Program-made: the position numbers and the translations under genes
Shown: positions 42,024 through 51,546 of the stretch, in pieces
Layout of the letters: each line of letters opens with the position of its first letter
How positions within the stretch are numbered: position 1 is the first letter of the stretch
Notes under the pieces: generated by a model
Databases searched by the model: none
What the model was told of the DNA's origin: nothing
The model's input: the letters and a program-made list of their open reading frames with translations, nothing else
Assembly: GCA_900318625.1 (NCBI GenBank)
Contig: ONLG01000003.1
Span: forward strand, 1-64,000
DNA length: 64,000 nt
Source: an uncultured Prevotella sp.
Lineage (GTDB): Bacteria > Bacteroidota > Bacteroidia > Bacteroidales > Bacteroidaceae
Direction: 5' to 3'

Positions 42024-44876
42024 ATGAGACAGAAGACGGTCATATTCCTGCTTTTTGCAGCTGTGGTTTTCATGGTTGCAGGCAATGCTGTGCGGCAACA
42101 AATGAGCAGCCGGCTAAGGAACATGACTGCACCGAGTGCCGACAGCCTGGCTTCCGACACAGCCGTGGCCGACACCGCAGAGGCCAAGCAGCAGCCGGCA
42201 ACAGCCGACACGCTGAGCCTCGACTCGCTGCGAAGGGCCATCATGGAGCACAACCGCATCGTTGACGACTCCATACGGCGCGACAGCATACAGCGTTCGA
42301 AGGCCAACGGAATAGAAGCTCCGGTGGTGTTCTCTGCCGAAGACTCGCTCATCTACGACGGAAAGAGCAAGACGGCCTTCCTCTTCGGCAAGTCGAAGGT
42401 GGACTATCAGAACATGAAACTGGCCAGCGACAAGGTAGCCATGAGCCTCGACAGCAGCCTCGTGAGGGCATCGGGCTCGCCAGACACCACTGCCGAGAAC
42501 GGACTCAAGGGCACGCCGGTGTTCTCGATGGGCAAAGACAAGTACGAAAGCGACACCATTGCCTTCAACTTCAAGACAAAGAAAGGTCTTATCAACAACG
42601 TATATACCGAACAGGAGGACGGTTTCCTGCGCGGCGAGAAAGCCAAGCGCAACGACCAAGGCACCGTCTACATACAGCACGGGCGCTACACCACCTGCGA
42701 TCTGGAGCATCCCGACTTCTACATAGCCCTGTCGCGCGCCAAGGTGCGCCCCGGCAAGGACGTGGTGTTCGGTCCGGCATATCTGGTAGTGGCCGACGTG
42801 CCTGTGCCGCTGGCCATTCCATACGGCTTCTTCCCCTTCTCGAAGCACTACAGCAGCGGTTTCATCATGCCCACCTACGGCGACGAGAGCCAGCGAGGCT
42901 TCTATCTGCGCGACGGAGGCTACTACTTCGCCATCAGCGACAAGTGGGACCTGAAGCTCCTGGGCGAAATCTACACCAAAGGCTCGTGGGGTGTGTCGGC
43001 AGCATCAAACTACAAGAAGCGCTACAAGTTCTCGGGAAACTTCCTCTTCAGCTTCCAGAAAACCATTAACGGCGACAAGGGAATGCCCGACTATCAGGTT
43101 ACTAACAGCTTCAAGCTGCAATGGCGACACACGCAGGACAGCAAGGCCAACCCCTACAGCAGGCTCTCGGCAAGCGTGAACTATTCTTCGACGAGCTACG
43201 AGGTCAACAACCTGTCGTCGATGTATAACCCGCAGGCTCTCACACAGAGTATCCGCACATCATCGGTGAACTACAGCACGGGCTTCAGCAGCATCGGAAT
43301 GACTATCAATGCCTCGGTAGGCATCACGCAGAATATGCGCGACAGCTCCATCAACGTTACCCTACCCGACCTCAACATCAACGTCAGCCCCTTCTATCCG
43401 TTCAAGCGCAAGAAGCAGGCAGGCAAGGAACGATGGTACGAGAAAATATCGGTGGCATACACCGGACATATCTCGAACTCGATAAGGACGAAAGAGAACA
43501 AGCTGTTCAAGTCGAACCTGATAAAGGACTGGAACAACGGCATGGAGCACAAGATACCTATCAAGGGCAACTTCACGCTGTTCAAGTATGTCAATGTCAA
43601 CCCGCAGGTGAACTTCACCGACCGTATGTACTCGACGAAAGTGGAACGCTCGTGGGACTCTGACCTCGGGGCAGAGCGGCTCGACACGCTTCACGGCTTC
43701 TACAACGTCTACAACTGGGATGCCAATCTCTCCGTATCGACCAAGCTCTACGGTTTCTGGACACCGCCGAAAAAAATCTTCGGCGACAAGATTATTGCCA
43801 TGCGCCACGTGCTCACGCCCAGTGTCACTTTAAGCTATGCACCCGACTTCGGCGCGTCGCGCTACGGATACTGGAAGTCGTACATGAAAACTGATGCCGA
43901 CGGCAACGTGTCGCTCGTGGACTACTCGCCCTATTCGGGCCAGCTCTTCGGCGTTCCGCAACCAGGAAGCAAAGGAACGGTGAGCTTCTCGATAAACAAC
44001 AACTTCGAGATGAAGGTCAAGAGCGACAAGGACACCACCGGAGTGAAAAAGATAAGCATCATCGACAACCTCGGACTGAGTATGTCATACAACATGGCGG
44101 CTAAGGAACGGCCCTGGAGCGACTTAGGAATCGACATACGACTGAAGTGGTGGAAGAACTACACATTCAACATGCACGCCGTCTTTGCCACATACGCCTA
44201 TGACCTGGACGAGAACGGCAAGCCCTATCTGAGCACCCACACAGAATGGGGCCGCGGACGTTTCGGACGTTTCCAGGGCTTCAACCAGAACTTCTCGGTG
44301 ACTATCAACCCCGAGAAACTGAAGAAATGGTTTGGCCGCAAGCAAGACAAGGACGACACTGACAACAGCGATAACGAGAGCGAAGGACGCGACACGGACA
44401 TCGAGTCGAACATAGACAGCGACTTGGAGCGTGCCAAGAACGGGGCCAAGAAGAAGAAAGGCTCGTCGGGCATGGCCGAAACAGACAGCGACGGATACAT
44501 GGCGTTCAATATGCCGTGGTCGATAACACTGGGCTACGGTATCTCCATGCGAGAGAACACAGCCGGAGAGTTCAACAAGAAGCGTATGCGCTATCCGTAC
44601 AAGTTCACCCAGACACTCAACATCGCAGGCAACATACGCATCAGCGACGGCTGGAACATAAACTTCACGTCGGGCTACGACTTCGAGAACCATTCGCTCT
44701 CGATGACCACCGCCTCGCTTTCGCGCGACCTCCACTGCTTCAATATGTCGGCATCGGTGGTGCTGGCTCCCTACAAGAGCTACAACTTCACCTTCCGTTG
44801 CAACGCCGCAACGCTGACCGATGCTCTGAAATACGACAAGCGCAGCAGCATGAGCAATGCCGTGAGGTGGTATTAG
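42024..44876 (+). CDS. lptD: LPS-assembly protein LptD (OstA-like, Bacteroidota form)
   Basis: A 950-residue protein: N-terminal hydrophobic signal (5-22), a disordered Ser/Asp/Ala stretch, a beta-jellyroll OstA-like domain (about 100-240; AEDSLIYDGKSKTAFLFGKSKVDYQNMKL), the LptD hallmark PLAIPYGFFPFSKHYSSGFIMPTYG, and a large barrel. A charged loop (Asp/Ser/Glu/Lys, about 775-815) interrupts the barrel. It inserts LPS into the outer leaflet together with LptE, which is not seen here. The neighbour on the other strand is an antiporter gene. Confidence 0.9.
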   Translation: MRQKTVIFLLFAAVVFMVAGNAVRQQMSSRLRNMTAPSADSLASDTAVADTAEAKQQPATADTLSLDSLRRAIMEHNRIVDDSIRRDSIQRSKANGIEAPVVFSAEDSLIYDGKSKTAFLFGKSKVDYQNMKLASDKVAMSLDSSLVRASGSPDTTAENGLKGTPVFSMGKDKYESDTIAFNFKTKKGLINNVYTEQEDGFLRGEKAKRNDQGTVYIQHGRYTTCDLEHPDFYIALSRAKVRPGKDVVFGPAYLVVADVPVPLAIPYGFFPFSKHYSSGFIMPTYGDESQRGFYLRDGGYYFAISDKWDLKLLGEIYTKGSWGVSAASNYKKRYKFSGNFLFSFQKTINGDKGMPDYQVTNSFKLQWRHTQDSKANPYSRLSASVNYSSTSYEVNNLSSMYNPQALTQSIRTSSVNYSTGFSSIGMTINASVGITQNMRDSSINVTLPDLNINVSPFYPFKRKKQAGKERWYEKISVAYTGHISNSIRTKENKLFKSNLIKDWNNGMEHKIPIKGNFTLFKYVNVNPQVNFTDRMYSTKVERSWDSDLGAERLDTLHGFYNVYNWDANLSVSTKLYGFWTPPKKIFGDKIIAMRHVLTPSVTLSYAPDFGASRYGYWKSYMKTDADGNVSLVDYSPYSGQLFGVPQPGSKGTVSFSINNNFEMKVKSDKDTTGVKKISIIDNLGLSMSYNMAAKERPWSDLGIDIRLKWWKNYTFNMHAVFATYAYDLDENGKPYLSTHTEWGRGRFGRFQGFNQNFSVTINPEKLKKWFGRKQDKDDTDNSDNESEGRDTDIESNIDSDLERAKNGAKKKKGSSGMAETDSDGYMAFNMPWSITLGYGISMRENTAGEFNKKRMRYPYKFTQTLNIAGNIRISDGWNINFTSGYDFENHSLSMTTASLSRDLHCFNMSASVVLAPYKSYNFTFRCNAATLTDALKYDKRSSMSNAVRWY

Positions 44877-44906
44877 GCTTCTCTCCCACCCCCTCGGGCA
44901 GCTGCG

Positions 44907-47174
44907 TCATGGTATCGACGACAGCGACTCTTCCTCACCTACAATCCACACTATATCGCCAACAGCAAACCGATGGTTGGGATTGACGATGGCCAGATTG
45001 TCCTGGCCGGCCTCAAGACCAACCACCATACAGCCGTATCGGTCGCGTATGCCGCTCTCGTTGAGAGTCTTGCCCACGAAAGGACTGCCTGCTGCAATCA
45101 CCTTCTGCCTGAGTTTCATCTCCCTTTTCTCTACATCCGGGTCCTCACCGACGAGTTCCATCTTCAGCGCCTGGCCGAAAGCGGCCAGCTGGCGGTCGTT
45201 GCCAATCACCTGAAGGCGGTCGCCGGGGAAGACTATATCGTCGCCGCCGGGTATGTTAATGCGCCGATGTCCGCGCAGGATGCTGCTCACATGGACTGCA
45301 AAACGGCTGGCTGTGCGCAGGTCGCTGAGCCTCTGGCCGGCCCACGACGAGTCTTCGGGCACGTCGAACTCGGCAATATGGATATGCCGGTCGAGTAGAT
45401 GGCCCTCGTAGAGCGGGCGACGACGGCCATGAACCTGTGCCTCGATGTCGCGCGAACGCAGGTTCTGGACGAACATCCGCTCCAGTTGTATGCTGCGTTT
45501 CTTGAGCCAGCGCGAAGCCGTAATGGCCGAAACAGCCACGAGCGCAATGGTGATGAGCAGTGCCGGACCGAGGTTGGTGAGCCTGTTGACGACATAGAAC
45601 ACGAAGCCAATGGCCAGTGCGCAGCGCACTACGATCGTGAAGAACAGCGGCACGCGGTTGACGGCACGCTCGGCCCACAGATGGCGGAACTCGTCGCTGT
45701 GGTTCTTCTTCATTATTATGCTGCGCAGGAAAGGCGAGATAAGGGCTATTACCACCACTCCGCACACCGCCGACGGCAGCCAGCCTATGCCCGTGGGAGC
45801 CAGCAGGCGCGTGAGCAAGGGCAAGAGAAACATAAACGAGAGGATGATGACAGCCACGGTGAGGGTGGAATAGATAACGGTGTTGGCCAGCATACTGGCA
45901 AGCAGGTCTTTCCAGAGGGTCTTGGCCGACTCGCTCACCTGTCCGTCGTTCGACGGGTCGTGGTAGAAGCGGTTGAGGTTTCTCACCACCGATTTGGGCA
46001 TACGGCGTTCGAGCAGCTTGTAGGCTGGCTCGGCAAGGCGTATCATGTAGGGTGTGAGGAAGGTGGTGACTACCGACACCGCCACCACAACGGGATAGAG
46101 GAACTGGCTTATCACTCCGAGCGACAGGCCCAATGAGGCTATGATGAACGCAAACTCGCCTATCTGGGCCATCGAGAAGCCGCAGCGCATGGCCTGCGAG
46201 AGGGGCTGTCCGCTGAGCAGATAGCCCAAAGAGCCAAACACCGACTGCCCGATGATGATGACAAGCGTTATCACCACGATGGGCAAAGCATAGTCGACAA
46301 GCACCTGCGGGTCGACGAGCATACCCACCGACACGAAGAACACGGCTCCAAAGAGGTTCTTCACCGGGTCGACGAGGCGCGCTATCTTGTCGGCCTCGAT
46401 GGTTTCGGCAAGGATGCTGCCCATCACGAACGCACCGAAAGCAGCACTGAAGCCCACCTCGGCAGACAGAACAGCCATGAAGCAGCACAGTCCGAGCGAC
46501 ACGATAAGCAGCGTTTCGCCAGTGATGAAGCGGCGCACCGAACGCAGAAACAGGGGCACGGCAAAGATGCCGACCACAAACCACAGCACCAGGAAGAACA
46601 CTATGCTCACCACGCTGCCCAGCAGCTGGCTGCCATTGATGGCATCGTCGCCGGCAACAGCCGAGAGAAGCACCATCATAACGATGGCAAGGATGTCCTC
46701 GAGAATGAGCACGCTCATAACCATCTGGGCGAAAGCCTGTTGCCGCAGGCCCATGTCGTCGAAGGCTTTGTAGATTATCGTGGTGCTCGACATGGCCAAC
46801 ATTCCGCCAAGAAAGAGGCTGTCCATCGTGGTCCAGCCGAAGAGACGACCCGTGACGATGCCCAGTACAACCATGGAGCTGATAATCGTGGTGGCTGCTA
46901 TGGCCGGGCTGATGCCCATCTTCATTATTTTCTTGAACGAGAAGTCGAGTCCGAGCGAGAACAGCAGAAATATCACGCCGATGTCGGCCCACGTCTGTAT
47001 GTCGGCGCGGTCGACGATGGACATGGTGTAGGGCATATGGGGCGACACGAGGAAGCCTGCCATGATGTAGCCCAGCACCAACGGCTGGCGCAGACGCTTG
47101 AAGATGATGGTGACTATGCCTGCCACGACGAGCGTCAGGGCAAGATCCTGAATGAGTGGATGCAGTTCGGACAT
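44907..47174 (-). CDS. Kef-type cation:proton antiporter with two TrkA-C domains
   Basis: A 755-residue inner-membrane protein. The CPA2 core (about 1-385) has the FLLFSLGLDFSFKK motif and GFSAAFGAFVMGSILAET, with around 12 spans. A second group of spans (about 435-565) follows, which is unusual for KefB/C. Two TrkA-C domains end it (GGDDIVFPGDRLQVIGN and HRFAVGDIVWIVGEE). There is no NAD-binding RCK-N domain. It probably exchanges K+ or Na+ for H+. It converges with lptD. Confidence 0.88.
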   Translation of the reverse strand: MSELHPLIQDLALTLVVAGIVTIIFKRLRQPLVLGYIMAGFLVSPHMPYTMSIVDRADIQTWADIGVIFLLFSLGLDFSFKKIMKMGISPAIAATTIISSMVVLGIVTGRLFGWTTMDSLFLGGMLAMSSTTIIYKAFDDMGLRQQAFAQMVMSVLILEDILAIVMMVLLSAVAGDDAINGSQLLGSVVSIVFFLVLWFVVGIFAVPLFLRSVRRFITGETLLIVSLGLCCFMAVLSAEVGFSAAFGAFVMGSILAETIEADKIARLVDPVKNLFGAVFFVSVGMLVDPQVLVDYALPIVVITLVIIIGQSVFGSLGYLLSGQPLSQAMRCGFSMAQIGEFAFIIASLGLSLGVISQFLYPVVVAVSVVTTFLTPYMIRLAEPAYKLLERRMPKSVVRNLNRFYHDPSNDGQVSESAKTLWKDLLASMLANTVIYSTLTVAVIILSFMFLLPLLTRLLAPTGIGWLPSAVCGVVVIALISPFLRSIIMKKNHSDEFRHLWAERAVNRVPLFFTIVVRCALAIGFVFYVVNRLTNLGPALLITIALVAVSAITASRWLKKRSIQLERMFVQNLRSRDIEAQVHGRRRPLYEGHLLDRHIHIAEFDVPEDSSWAGQRLSDLRTASRFAVHVSSILRGHRRINIPGGDDIVFPGDRLQVIGNDRQLAAFGQALKMELVGEDPDVEKREMKLRQKVIAAGSPFVGKTLNESGIRDRYGCMVVGLEAGQDNLAIVNPNHRFAVGDIVWIVGEEESLSSIP

Positions 47175-47229
47175 TTAAAATAAGGTGTTAAGTCGTTGTT
47201 GAATGAATGTTGCTCAATGCTTCAAGGCA

Positions 47230-48444
47230 TCATTGTGCAGCCAGCTCGCACAGCTTCACAATCACGTCGCGCGCCTTGAGCATGGTCTGTATGCTCACAA
47301 ACTCGTAGGGGCCGTGGAAGTTCAGTCCTCCTGCAAAGAGGTTGGGACACGGCAGTCCGCGGAAGCTGAGCTGCGCCCCGTCGGTTCCGCCGCGTATGGG
47401 CTGCTCCTTCGGCACCACGCCGCAGGCCTCCATAGCCTGCCTCGCAAGGCTTACGACATGAGGGTGGCGGTCTATCTGCTGCTTCATGTTGTAGTATTGG
47501 TCGGTTATCTTGACCTTTGCCACCTGCCGTCCATAGCTCGCGTTGAGCCTTGCCACGCAGGCGCGGAGAAACTCTTTGCGCTTCTCGAAGCTCTCGCGGT
47601 CGTGGTCGCGGATGATGTATTGCAGGATGGCACTCTCCACGAAGCCAGCCATCGATGTGAGATGATAGAACCCCTGCCGGTCGGCTGTGGTCTCGGGAGT
47701 CTCGTCGGAAGGTATCATCGCATTGTACTCGCAGGCCAGGCGCAAGGCATTTATCATCTTGCCCTTGGCTGCTCCGGGGTGAACGCTCAGACCAGCGATG
47801 CTCACAAGAGCCGAGGCAGCATTGAAGTTCTCATACTCAAGCTCGCCCAGGTCGCCGCCATCGACGGTGTAGGCCCACTGGCAACCAAACCGCTCCACGT
47901 CGAAACCATCGGCACCGCGCCCTATCTCCTCGTCGGGAGTGAAGGCTATGCGCACCTTTCCGTGGGCAATCTCGGGATGGTCGCGCAGGTAGCACACAGC
48001 ATCGACAATCTCGGCAATGCCCGCCTTGTCGTCGGCACCGAGCAGAGTGGTTCCGTCGGTGACTATAATGTCCTCGCCGCGGTGCACCAGCAGCTCGGGA
48101 AAGGTCGTCGGCGAGAGCATCATACCTGGCCGCAGCTCGATGTCGCCGCCGTCGTAGGCTGTCACGATGCGCGCCTTGACGTTGCTGCCGCTGGCATCGG
48201 GGCTGGTGTCGCAGTGCGAAATGAAGCCTATCACGGGTGCTTCGTCGCAGCCGTTGGCTGGCAGCGTGGCATAGAGATAGCCGTCGGCGGTTAGCTCCAC
48301 GTCGCTTAGTCCCTCGTTCAGAAGCTCGTCGCGCAGGTAGCGGGCGAAGATTAGCTGCCCAGGAGTGGACGGTGTTGTGGTGGAGGTTTCGTCGGACTGT
48401 GTGTCGAAACGGGTGTAACGGATAAATCGTTCGCTGAGTGTCAT
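47230..48444 (-). CDS. pepT: Peptidase T (tripeptide aminopeptidase)
   Basis: A 404-residue M20B metallopeptidase. Zinc ligand motif [11 protein letters not shown] (His77, Asp79), [27 protein letters not shown] and [25 protein letters not shown]. It removes the N-terminal residue from tripeptides in the cytoplasm. The start at [15 protein letters not shown] fits PepT proteins. The TACATTTG promoter element lies at 48483-48490, next to the 22-bp palindromic array. Confidence 0.93.
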   Translation of the reverse strand: MTLSERFIRYTRFDTQSDETSTTTPSTPGQLIFARYLRDELLNEGLSDVELTADGYLYATLPANGCDEAPVIGFISHCDTSPDASGSNVKARIVTAYDGGDIELRPGMMLSPTTFPELLVHRGEDIIVTDGTTLLGADDKAGIAEIVDAVCYLRDHPEIAHGKVRIAFTPDEEIGRGADGFDVERFGCQWAYTVDGGDLGELEYENFNAASALVSIAGLSVHPGAAKGKMINALRLACEYNAMIPSDETPETTADRQGFYHLTSMAGFVESAILQYIIRDHDRESFEKRKEFLRACVARLNASYGRQVAKVKITDQYYNMKQQIDRHPHVVSLARQAMEACGVVPKEQPIRGGTDGAQLSFRGLPCPNLFAGGLNFHGPYEFVSIQTMLKARDVIVKLCELAAQ

Positions 48445-48482
48445 GGTCTGGCTGCTATGTCGCTGAATTTCTTTATGATGTG

Positions 48483-48490
48483 CAAATGTA
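48483..48490 (-). promoter_or_regulatory. -7 promoter element of pepT
   Basis: Reads TACATTTG on the minus strand, 39 bp before the start; the repeat array begins 47 bp upstream of it. Confidence 0.6.
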
Positions 48491-48536
48491 GCTATTTTTT
48501 GCCATCCCACAAAATGATATGAGGCAGATTACCAAG

Positions 48537-48690
48537 TAATATGGGCCATATTACTCACCAATATGGGCCATATTACTCACCAATATGGGCCATATTACCT
48601 ACCAATATGAGTCATATTACCTACCAATATGAGTCATATTACTTATCAATATGAGTCATATTACTTATCAATATGAGTCATATTACTTAT
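48537..48690. repeat. Seven 22-bp palindromic units between pepT and the mannosyltransferase gene
   Basis: Units repeat at exactly 22 bp (central G at 48543, 48565, 48587, 48609, 48631, 48653 and 48675). The first three are AATATGGGCCATATTAC and the last four AATATGAGTCATATTAC, joined by CTCACC, CTACC or TTATC linkers. The array lies between the divergent promoters; its right end is about 55 bp before the -7 element at 48744. Confidence 0.93.
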
Positions 48691-48743
48691 CAATAAGTAC
48701 ACAAAAATCGGGAAAAATTCTTTGTGATACGCTCACTTAACCG

Positions 48744-48751
48744 TACCTTTG
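48744..48751 (+). promoter_or_regulatory. -7 promoter element of the mannosyltransferase gene
   Basis: TACCTTTG, 26 bp before the ATG at 48777. Confidence 0.7.
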
Positions 48752-48776
48752 CTTCGTAAAACCTACATAACGCAAG

Positions 48777-49544
48777 ATGAAACCAAGCGACTCAATCGTT
48801 ATCATACCAACATATAACGAGAAGGAGAACATTGAGAAGATTGTCAGGGCAGTGTTTGCCCTCGAAAAGAGCTTCCACATCCTCGTGATTGACGACGGCA
48901 GTCCCGACGGCACGGCAGCCATTGTCAGCCGACTGATGGACGGCGAGTTTGCCGGCAGGCTGTTCCTGCTCGAACGCAGCGGCAAGCTTGGATTGGGCAC
49001 AGCCTATATCACGGGCTTCAAATGGGCGCTGGAACGCAACTACGACTACATCTTCGAGATGGATGCCGACTTCAGTCACGACCCTGCCGACCTGCCACGG
49101 CTCTACAGTGCCTGCCACGACGAGGGCTACGACGTGGCTATCGGCTCGCGCTATATATCGGGAGTGAACGTTGTGAACTGGCCTATCGGACGTGTGCTGA
49201 TGAGCTATTTCGCCTCGAAATACGTGCGGTTAGTGACCGGGTTCAAGGTTCACGACACCACGGCAGGCTTCAAGTGCTATCGCCGCAGGGTGCTTCAGAC
49301 CATTCCCCTCGACGAGATACGCTTCAAGGGCTACGGTTTCCAGATCGAGATGAAGTACACAGCCTACAAGATTGGGTTCAAGATAAAGGAAGTTCCGGTG
49401 ATATTCGTCAACCGTCGCGAGGGCGAGAGCAAGATGAGCGGCGGCATCTTCGGCGAAGCTTTCTTTGGAGTGATGCGCCTCAGATGGGACGGATGGTTCC
49501 GCAAATATCCACCCCTGCCTGCCGAGGACGGCAAAAAAGATTAG
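48777..49544 (+). CDS. Polyprenol-phosphate mannosyltransferase-like GT2 (Dpm1 type)
   Basis: A 255-residue family 2 glycosyltransferase: IPTYNEKENIE, VIDDGSPDGTA, the metal motif DADFSHDP, SRYISGVNVVNWPIGR and the C-terminal REGESKMSGGIFGEA, all typical of Dpm1-like enzymes. It would transfer a sugar from a nucleotide donor to polyprenyl phosphate at the inner membrane. The multi-span C-terminal domain of some homologues is absent. The repeat array lies directly upstream. Confidence 0.9.
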   Translation: MKPSDSIVIIPTYNEKENIEKIVRAVFALEKSFHILVIDDGSPDGTAAIVSRLMDGEFAGRLFLLERSGKLGLGTAYITGFKWALERNYDYIFEMDADFSHDPADLPRLYSACHDEGYDVAIGSRYISGVNVVNWPIGRVLMSYFASKYVRLVTGFKVHDTTAGFKCYRRRVLQTIPLDEIRFKGYGFQIEMKYTAYKIGFKIKEVPVIFVNRREGESKMSGGIFGEAFFGVMRLRWDGWFRKYPPLPAEDGKKD

Positions 49545-49573
49545 GATTTGTGCCGCTTTTGCGCTTTTTTGCT

Positions 49574-49581
49574 TACCTTTG
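49574..49581 (+). promoter_or_regulatory. -7 promoter element of tRNA-Arg
   Basis: TACCTTTG, 20 bp before the tRNA. Confidence 0.65.
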
Positions 49582-49601
49582 CATCCACGAAAATCAACAA
49601 A

Positions 49602-49675
49602 GGCTCCGTAGCTTAGCTGAATAGAGCGTCAGATTCCGGTTCTGAAGGTCTTGGGTTTGAATCCCAACGGAGTCA
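49602..49675 (+). tRNA. tRNA-Arg (anticodon CCG)
   Basis: A 74-nt cloverleaf: acceptor GGCTCCG pairs CGGAGTC (one G-T), anticodon stem TCAGA/TCTGA with loop TTCCGGT (anticodon CCG, reading CGG), and T arm TTGGG-TTTGAAT-CCCAA. The discriminator is A and CCA is not encoded. A terminator follows 9 bp later. Confidence 0.95.
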
Positions 49676-49684
49676 CAGACAAGA

Positions 49685-49732
49685 CAAGGAAATACAAAGA
49701 AAGCTTGCTTTCAAGCGTATTTCCTTGTTTTT
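49685..49732 (+). terminator. Terminator of tRNA-Arg
   Basis: An 11-bp stem CAAGGAAATAC/GTATTTCCTTG (49685-49695, 49717-49727) with an inner GCTTG/CAAGC pairing, followed by TTTTT. Confidence 0.9.
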
Positions 49733-49768
49733 GGATGTAAGACCTGCCCGTGGCAGGGCTGGGATATG

Positions 49769-49784
49769 CAATCCCAAGGAGTCA
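49769..49784 (+). repeat. Partial copy of the tRNA-Arg 3' end
   Basis: CAATCCCAAGGAGTCA here repeats the tRNA 3' end (GAATCCCAACGGAGTCA) with a one-base gap and one change, about 110 bp downstream. It overlaps the stop codon of the next gene. It may be a trace of integration or simply of a recombination event. Confidence 0.45.
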
Positions 49785-50237
49785 TTTCCGCTTTCTTGCC
49801 AAGTAGAATCCCAATGCTATCAGCAGCAGTATGAATACTAAGGACAAGATAAGTTTGAATATTTCTTCATGAAATAATTTCATGTATAGCCATCCATAGT
49901 TGAACGCAAAGAGCACAGCTCCACCAGCAAAGGCCATGACCAAAGCCTGTGCTGTGCCACTGGAGTTAGTCTTCCACGTTTGTTTACGAATGACCTTGCC
50001 TCCCACGGCCACAACAGGAACGAATCCGATGAAGAGTGAAACTAACAGGATGCGCATCTTCCGGCCATTCTCTTCGGCTCTTGCCTCATCTGCCTTATGC
50101 TTCATCTGCTCTACCTTCGCTCTCATTTCCCGGTACTTTCCGTCCTTGTCGTACATTCCGTACATCTCTTCGGGGGTTGACGATGCCATTACCTGCAAGG
50201 CCAACGCAGCCAAAACAGCTATTACAAACGTTTTCAT
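49782..50237 (-). CDS. Small membrane protein of unknown function
   Basis: A 151-residue protein: signal peptide (1-18, VMASS), a charged helical stretch with predicted coiled-coil character (about 30-60; KYREMRAKVEQMKHKADEARAE), then three hydrophobic spans (about 62-80, 97-112, 125-146) and a basic end RKRK. No family recognised. Its ATG overlaps the stop of the upstream gene by 4 bp, so they form an operon and probably act together at the envelope. Confidence 0.75.
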   Translation of the reverse strand: MKTFVIAVLAALALQVMASSTPEEMYGMYDKDGKYREMRAKVEQMKHKADEARAEENGRKMRILLVSLFIGFVPVVAVGGKVIRKQTWKTNSSGTAQALVMAFAGGAVLFAFNYGWLYMKLFHEEIFKLILSLVFILLLIALGFYLARKRK

Positions 50238-51535
50238 TCTTTTTCTTTTTCAGCGATAAGACTTTTCACTTTGTCGAGGGTGTAGCCGTCGGTAACGGGC
50301 ACTACTTCTACGACTTCATCGTCCACGTGATATGCGCCCATACGGCTGGCATCGCCCACGAGCAGGTACATACCGCCCTTGAGCGTGAAGTAGGTGTTGA
50401 TATATGAGTAGGCGACTGGTATAGCCACCTCGCCGTTGAAGGTGCCGATAACTCCCGACAACCCGTTTTTCCTCACTTTTGCCAGCACGCCGTCAGTCGT
50501 TGCACTGCGGTCGATCAGCTCCACATAGTCATACTCACACGGGATAGGCATGGAATTCATGTTCTCATTAAAGCCTAAGTTCATTTCTACATTGTCGGGA
50601 TTGTAAATGCCGTGCTGGAGTACGCCGCCATTGTTTCTCATAGTGACATCGAAGACAACCATTTTGCCTCCAATATCATTGACAATTGTCGATAACATCT
50701 TGACACTCTCAAACTTGGGCTCGCACAATATGGTGCCCCCACGCCCGCAGATGCCCCACTTGCCGTTGAAGTCACGTACAAGAATAAACTGGTCTATGCC
50801 GCTGGCCTCTACAAATTCTACCTTGGAGAACTGCCCCACCTCCTCGCCTTTGGCGTTGCCAAGCAGCCAGCGCTCCTCGCCATTGGGCATGGTGGCTCCG
50901 AGAGCACGCGCATAATCGCTGCCGAAGGTCAGTTCCTTATCGTAGTGTTGTGCGATATACGCTCCCGGCGATACGGTGTGAGTATATGTGCCGTTGTTCT
51001 GGTGAGTTGACTGAGCCTTTCGCTCGGTGTGTTCACGCTCCGTCCTCGCATTATAAGCATCAAGGTCTGCCTTAGTGTAGTTGGGGTTAATGAAGAATTT
51101 CAACTTCTTAACCATGTTTTTGTAGCCCAGCAAGGCTTTCTTGCGTTCCACTTCGTTGCTGGTTGACTCTGCTTCGGCCCGCCATTTCTTGGCTAAATTC
51201 TGGTAAACTTTCATCTCACACCAGGGCTGATGTTTGATACTTTTGCAATTACTGCATGGTTTGATGCCATTGATACCTACTTCATAAATCAAGGCACGTT
51301 CGGTAGAAGACATCTCAGGAAGCGGTGTGTAGTCGCGCAGATGAGAAGATGTGGAACTCGAAGACGACGTTTCCTCCTCCTTTGGTGCCTCATAATAGGG
51401 GCAGCCGCGCTTGTGGGCTACACCTGTTTTCAGGTTCACATCGCAGTAGGCGCAATGCGGGTCGCTGACGGGAAACTGTGCATGGGTCGCCATTGCTACC
51501 AATGACAGCAATGCAATTAAGTTAAATCGTTTCAT
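50234..51535 (-). CDS. Exported protein with two Cys/His knuckles and WG-like repeats
   Basis: A 433-residue protein with a signal peptide (1-20, THAQ). Two short Cys/His groups follow: Cys28-x2-Cys31-x9-His41-x3-Cys45 and Cys94-x2-Cys97-x4-His102-x3-Cys106, both zinc-knuckle-like. A Ser-rich linker (55-65) separates them. The C-terminal half (about 220-430) has degenerate WG-repeat-like units (VRDFNGKWGICGRGGTILCEPKFESV; VRKNGLSGVIGTFNGEVAIPVAYSYI). Function unknown; it is not a standard WG protein because of the Cys groups. It is the middle gene of a three-gene unit. Confidence 0.75.
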   Translation of the reverse strand: MKRFNLIALLSLVAMATHAQFPVSDPHCAYCDVNLKTGVAHKRGCPYYEAPKEEETSSSSSTSSHLRDYTPLPEMSSTERALIYEVGINGIKPCSNCKSIKHQPWCEMKVYQNLAKKWRAEAESTSNEVERKKALLGYKNMVKKLKFFINPNYTKADLDAYNARTEREHTERKAQSTHQNNGTYTHTVSPGAYIAQHYDKELTFGSDYARALGATMPNGEERWLLGNAKGEEVGQFSKVEFVEASGIDQFILVRDFNGKWGICGRGGTILCEPKFESVKMLSTIVNDIGGKMVVFDVTMRNNGGVLQHGIYNPDNVEMNLGFNENMNSMPIPCEYDYVELIDRSATTDGVLAKVRKNGLSGVIGTFNGEVAIPVAYSYINTYFTLKGGMYLLVGDASRMGAYHVDDEVVEVVPVTDGYTLDKVKSLIAEKEKE

Positions 51536-51546
51536 AACGGTAAGTT

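Noticed and set aside
49733..49784. Second tRNA gene after tRNA-Arg
   Set aside because: Only a 3'-end-like fragment is present; there is no acceptor 5' strand, D arm or anticodon arm.
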